Source: RGIG9115 sp045603225
GTDB lineage: Bacteria > Bacillota > Clostridia > UBA1381
Direction of reading: 5' to 3'
Assembly (NCBI GenBank): GCA_045603225.1
Contig: JAZULT010000017.1
Location: 1 to 6,086 of the forward strand
Length of the DNA: 6,086 bases
A program made the position numbers and the translations under genes. The notes below the pieces were generated by a model that saw only the letters and a list, made by a program, of their open reading frames with translations, made no database searches and was not told the DNA's origin. Positions 4,995-6,086 of the stretch are shown here, one piece after another. Positions within the stretch are counted from its first letter, which is position 1; every line of letters starts with the position of its first letter.

Positions 4995-6086
4995 ATGAAG
5001 AAAAAATTAATCGGAATGTTACTTACATCAACTATTTTAACAGGAATCCTTACTCCTGCTGCTTTTGCTGAATCTGAAAGAGATATTAAACTTATCGTAG
5101 GCGGTGAAAAGATAGAGACAAAGGTGGCTCCTATTCTTGTAAATGACCGTACAATGCTTCCTCTGAGAGCTGTTTTTGAAGCAATAGGTGCAAAAGTTAA
5201 ATATGACAGCGAAACAAGAACTGTAACATCCACAAAAAACGGTCATACAGTGAAGATGACTGTTGACAATGACATTATGCTTGTAGACGGAAAAGAAGTT
5301 AAACTTGACGTAGCTCCATTTATTAAGAATGACCGTACACTGATTCCTGTAAGAGCATGTGCAGAAGCATTTGATATGGAAGTCGAATGGATTGACAGAG
5401 CAAGTACAGTTAAGGTAAAAACAAAGGTTTCAGTTCCCGTTGAATCTTCGAGCTCAGAAGGATATTCCGTAAAATATACCTACGACGAAAATGGTAATTG
5501 TATTTACGAAGAATTTTCTGACGGACAGTGGACTAAATATGAATATGATGAATTATATAACTTACTGTATATGGAAAATTCCATCGGTTACACTGTAAAA
5601 AATACTTATAACGAAAAAGGAATCATTGTATCTACAGAAGGAAAAGGCGACGACTGGACAGATGTAAAATACGATGAAAGCGGAAATATTATTTATGAGA
5701 CTGACGGCTATAATTATGTCGAAAACAAATACGATGAATTAAACAGACTTATATGCTCAGAAGGGGAACAAGATGGAGAAAAATTCCGTGATATATATAC
5801 TTATGATGAAAATGGAAATCTCATTTCAGAAGAAACACTCTATGGCACTATTAAATATACTTATGACTTAAATGGTAATTGTATTTCAAAAGAGGGTAAC
5901 AATCTCAAAGAAAAATCAACATATAATGAAGACGGCCAGATAATAATGTATGAAAATTCTAATTACAGTCCTGTCACTTATACATACGATGAAAGAGGAA
6001 ATCTCATTTCAGTCGAAAACGATACAGAAATTTTTCAGAAATATGAATATGATGAAAAAGATAAAATGATCAGAAGTGAATCTAAA
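4995..6086 (+). CDS. Secreted protein: copper amine oxidase N-like domain plus YD repeats (runs off right edge)
   Basis: The frame is open for 364 codons from the ATG at 4995 to the last base, so the gene is incomplete at its 3' end. Residues 1-25 are a clear Sec signal peptide: K2-K4, a hydrophobic core, and cleavage after A-F-A25. Residues about 30-143 form a copper amine oxidase N-like domain made of two halves, each with the motif NDRT-x-(L/I)-P-x-RA followed by EA or EAF. In bacteria this domain usually stands alone on surface proteins and implies no oxidase activity. A short Ser-rich linker (146-156) leads to tandem repeats of the form Y-x-YD-x2-GN-x-I-x2-E, related to YD/RHS repeats, with ten copies visible. 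AAAGG lies 10 bases before the ATG. No convincing promoter was seen. The likely place is the cell surface or medium; the role (adhesion, carbohydrate binding or toxin display) is unknown. It is divergent from and probably unrelated to the hydrogenase genes. Confidence 0.93.
   Translation, partial: MKKKLIGMLLTSTILTGILTPAAFAESERDIKLIVGGEKIETKVAPILVNDRTMLPLRAVFEAIGAKVKYDSETRTVTSTKNGHTVKMTVDNDIMLVDGKEVKLDVAPFIKNDRTLIPVRACAEAFDMEVEWIDRASTVKVKTKVSVPVESSSSEGYSVKYTYDENGNCIYEEFSDGQWTKYEYDELYNLLYMENSIGYTVKNTYNEKGIIVSTEGKGDDWTDVKYDESGNIIYETDGYNYVENKYDELNRLICSEGEQDGEKFRDIYTYDENGNLISEETLYGTIKYTYDLNGNCISKEGNNLKEKSTYNEDGQIIMYENSNYSPVTYTYDERGNLISVENDTEIFQKYEYDEKDKMIRSESK
5127..5396 (+). repeat. Internal duplication within the copper amine oxidase N-like domain
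   Basis: Residues 45-71 and 107-134 are homologous halves (AP-x2-x-NDRT-x-(L/I)-P-x-RA ... V-x2-D). The similarity is visible in DNA: aatgaccgtaca occurs at 5142-5153 and again at 5328-5339, 186 bases apart, followed by related sequence. The arrangement is the normal two-fold repeat of this domain family. Confidence 0.75.
5475..6086 (+). repeat. Tandem YD-type repeat array (10 visible units, open on right)
   Basis: Residues 161-364 hold ten degenerate units with the consensus (Y/K)-x-Y-(D/N)-E-x-GN-x-I-x2-E. The conserved Tyr recurs at 163, 184, 205, 226, 246, 270, 290, 310, 331 and 352, a period of 20-21 residues with one spacing of 24 between units 5 and 6. Units 1, 6, 7 and 9 keep YTYD-x2-GN best. 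Such repeats form beta-strand shells or solenoids in RHS/teneurin and wall-associated proteins. The array continues beyond the window, so total length and any C-terminal toxin or anchor cannot be seen. Confidence 0.85.

Noticed and set aside
4961..5233. Minus-strand open frame upstream of the DRTGG gene
   Set aside because: It is a mirror of the signal peptide and CuAO_N domain of the divergent plus-strand gene and would cross the DRTGG promoter.

Overview
The window looks like a chromosomal segment of an anaerobic, low-GC Gram-positive bacterium of the class Clostridia. The grounds are AT-rich intergenic DNA, strong GGAGG-type ribosome sites, near-consensus sigma-A promoters with extended -10 elements, a trimeric/tetrameric [FeFe]-hydrogenase operon, and a copper-amine-oxidase-N-type surface protein, a domain abundant in Clostridia. 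The species cannot be named from the sequence; a gut-type Oscillospiraceae/Ruminococcaceae-like organism is a reasonable guess only.

Six complete genes and one partial gene run leftwards on the minus strand. Transcription starts near 4925 with a DRTGG-domain protein (4590-4898) and a PHP-domain metal phosphoesterase (3879-4580), 9 bases apart. A 122-base gap with its own strong promoter (-35 at 3855-3850, -10 at 3832-3827) follows. Then come hndA/NuoE-like (3253-3756), a stand-alone GHKL-type ATPase (2689-3231), hndB-like [2Fe-2S] protein (2301-2666), hndC/NuoF-like flavoprotein (468-2261), and the first 150 codons of the [FeFe] hydrogenase catalytic subunit hndD (450 to the left edge). Gaps inside this second block are 17 to 39 bases, so it reads as one operon.

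Together the Hnd subunits match the soluble NAD(P)-linked multimeric [FeFe] hydrogenases (HydABC / HndABCD). These couple H2 to NAD(H) through the FMN of the NuoF-like subunit, and in studied members also to ferredoxin by electron bifurcation. The DRTGG, PHP and ATPase proteins are not electron carriers. They form a putative regulatory or signalling group travelling with the hydrogenase, with no proven function that I know of.

On the right, a divergent plus-strand gene (4995 to the right edge, incomplete) encodes a secreted protein: signal peptide, copper amine oxidase N-like domain, then ten visible YD-type repeats of about 21 residues. It shares only a 96-base intergenic region with the DRTGG gene. 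No RNA genes, mobile elements, CRISPR arrays or convincing rho-independent terminators were seen, and no gene-free stretch exceeds 122 bases.
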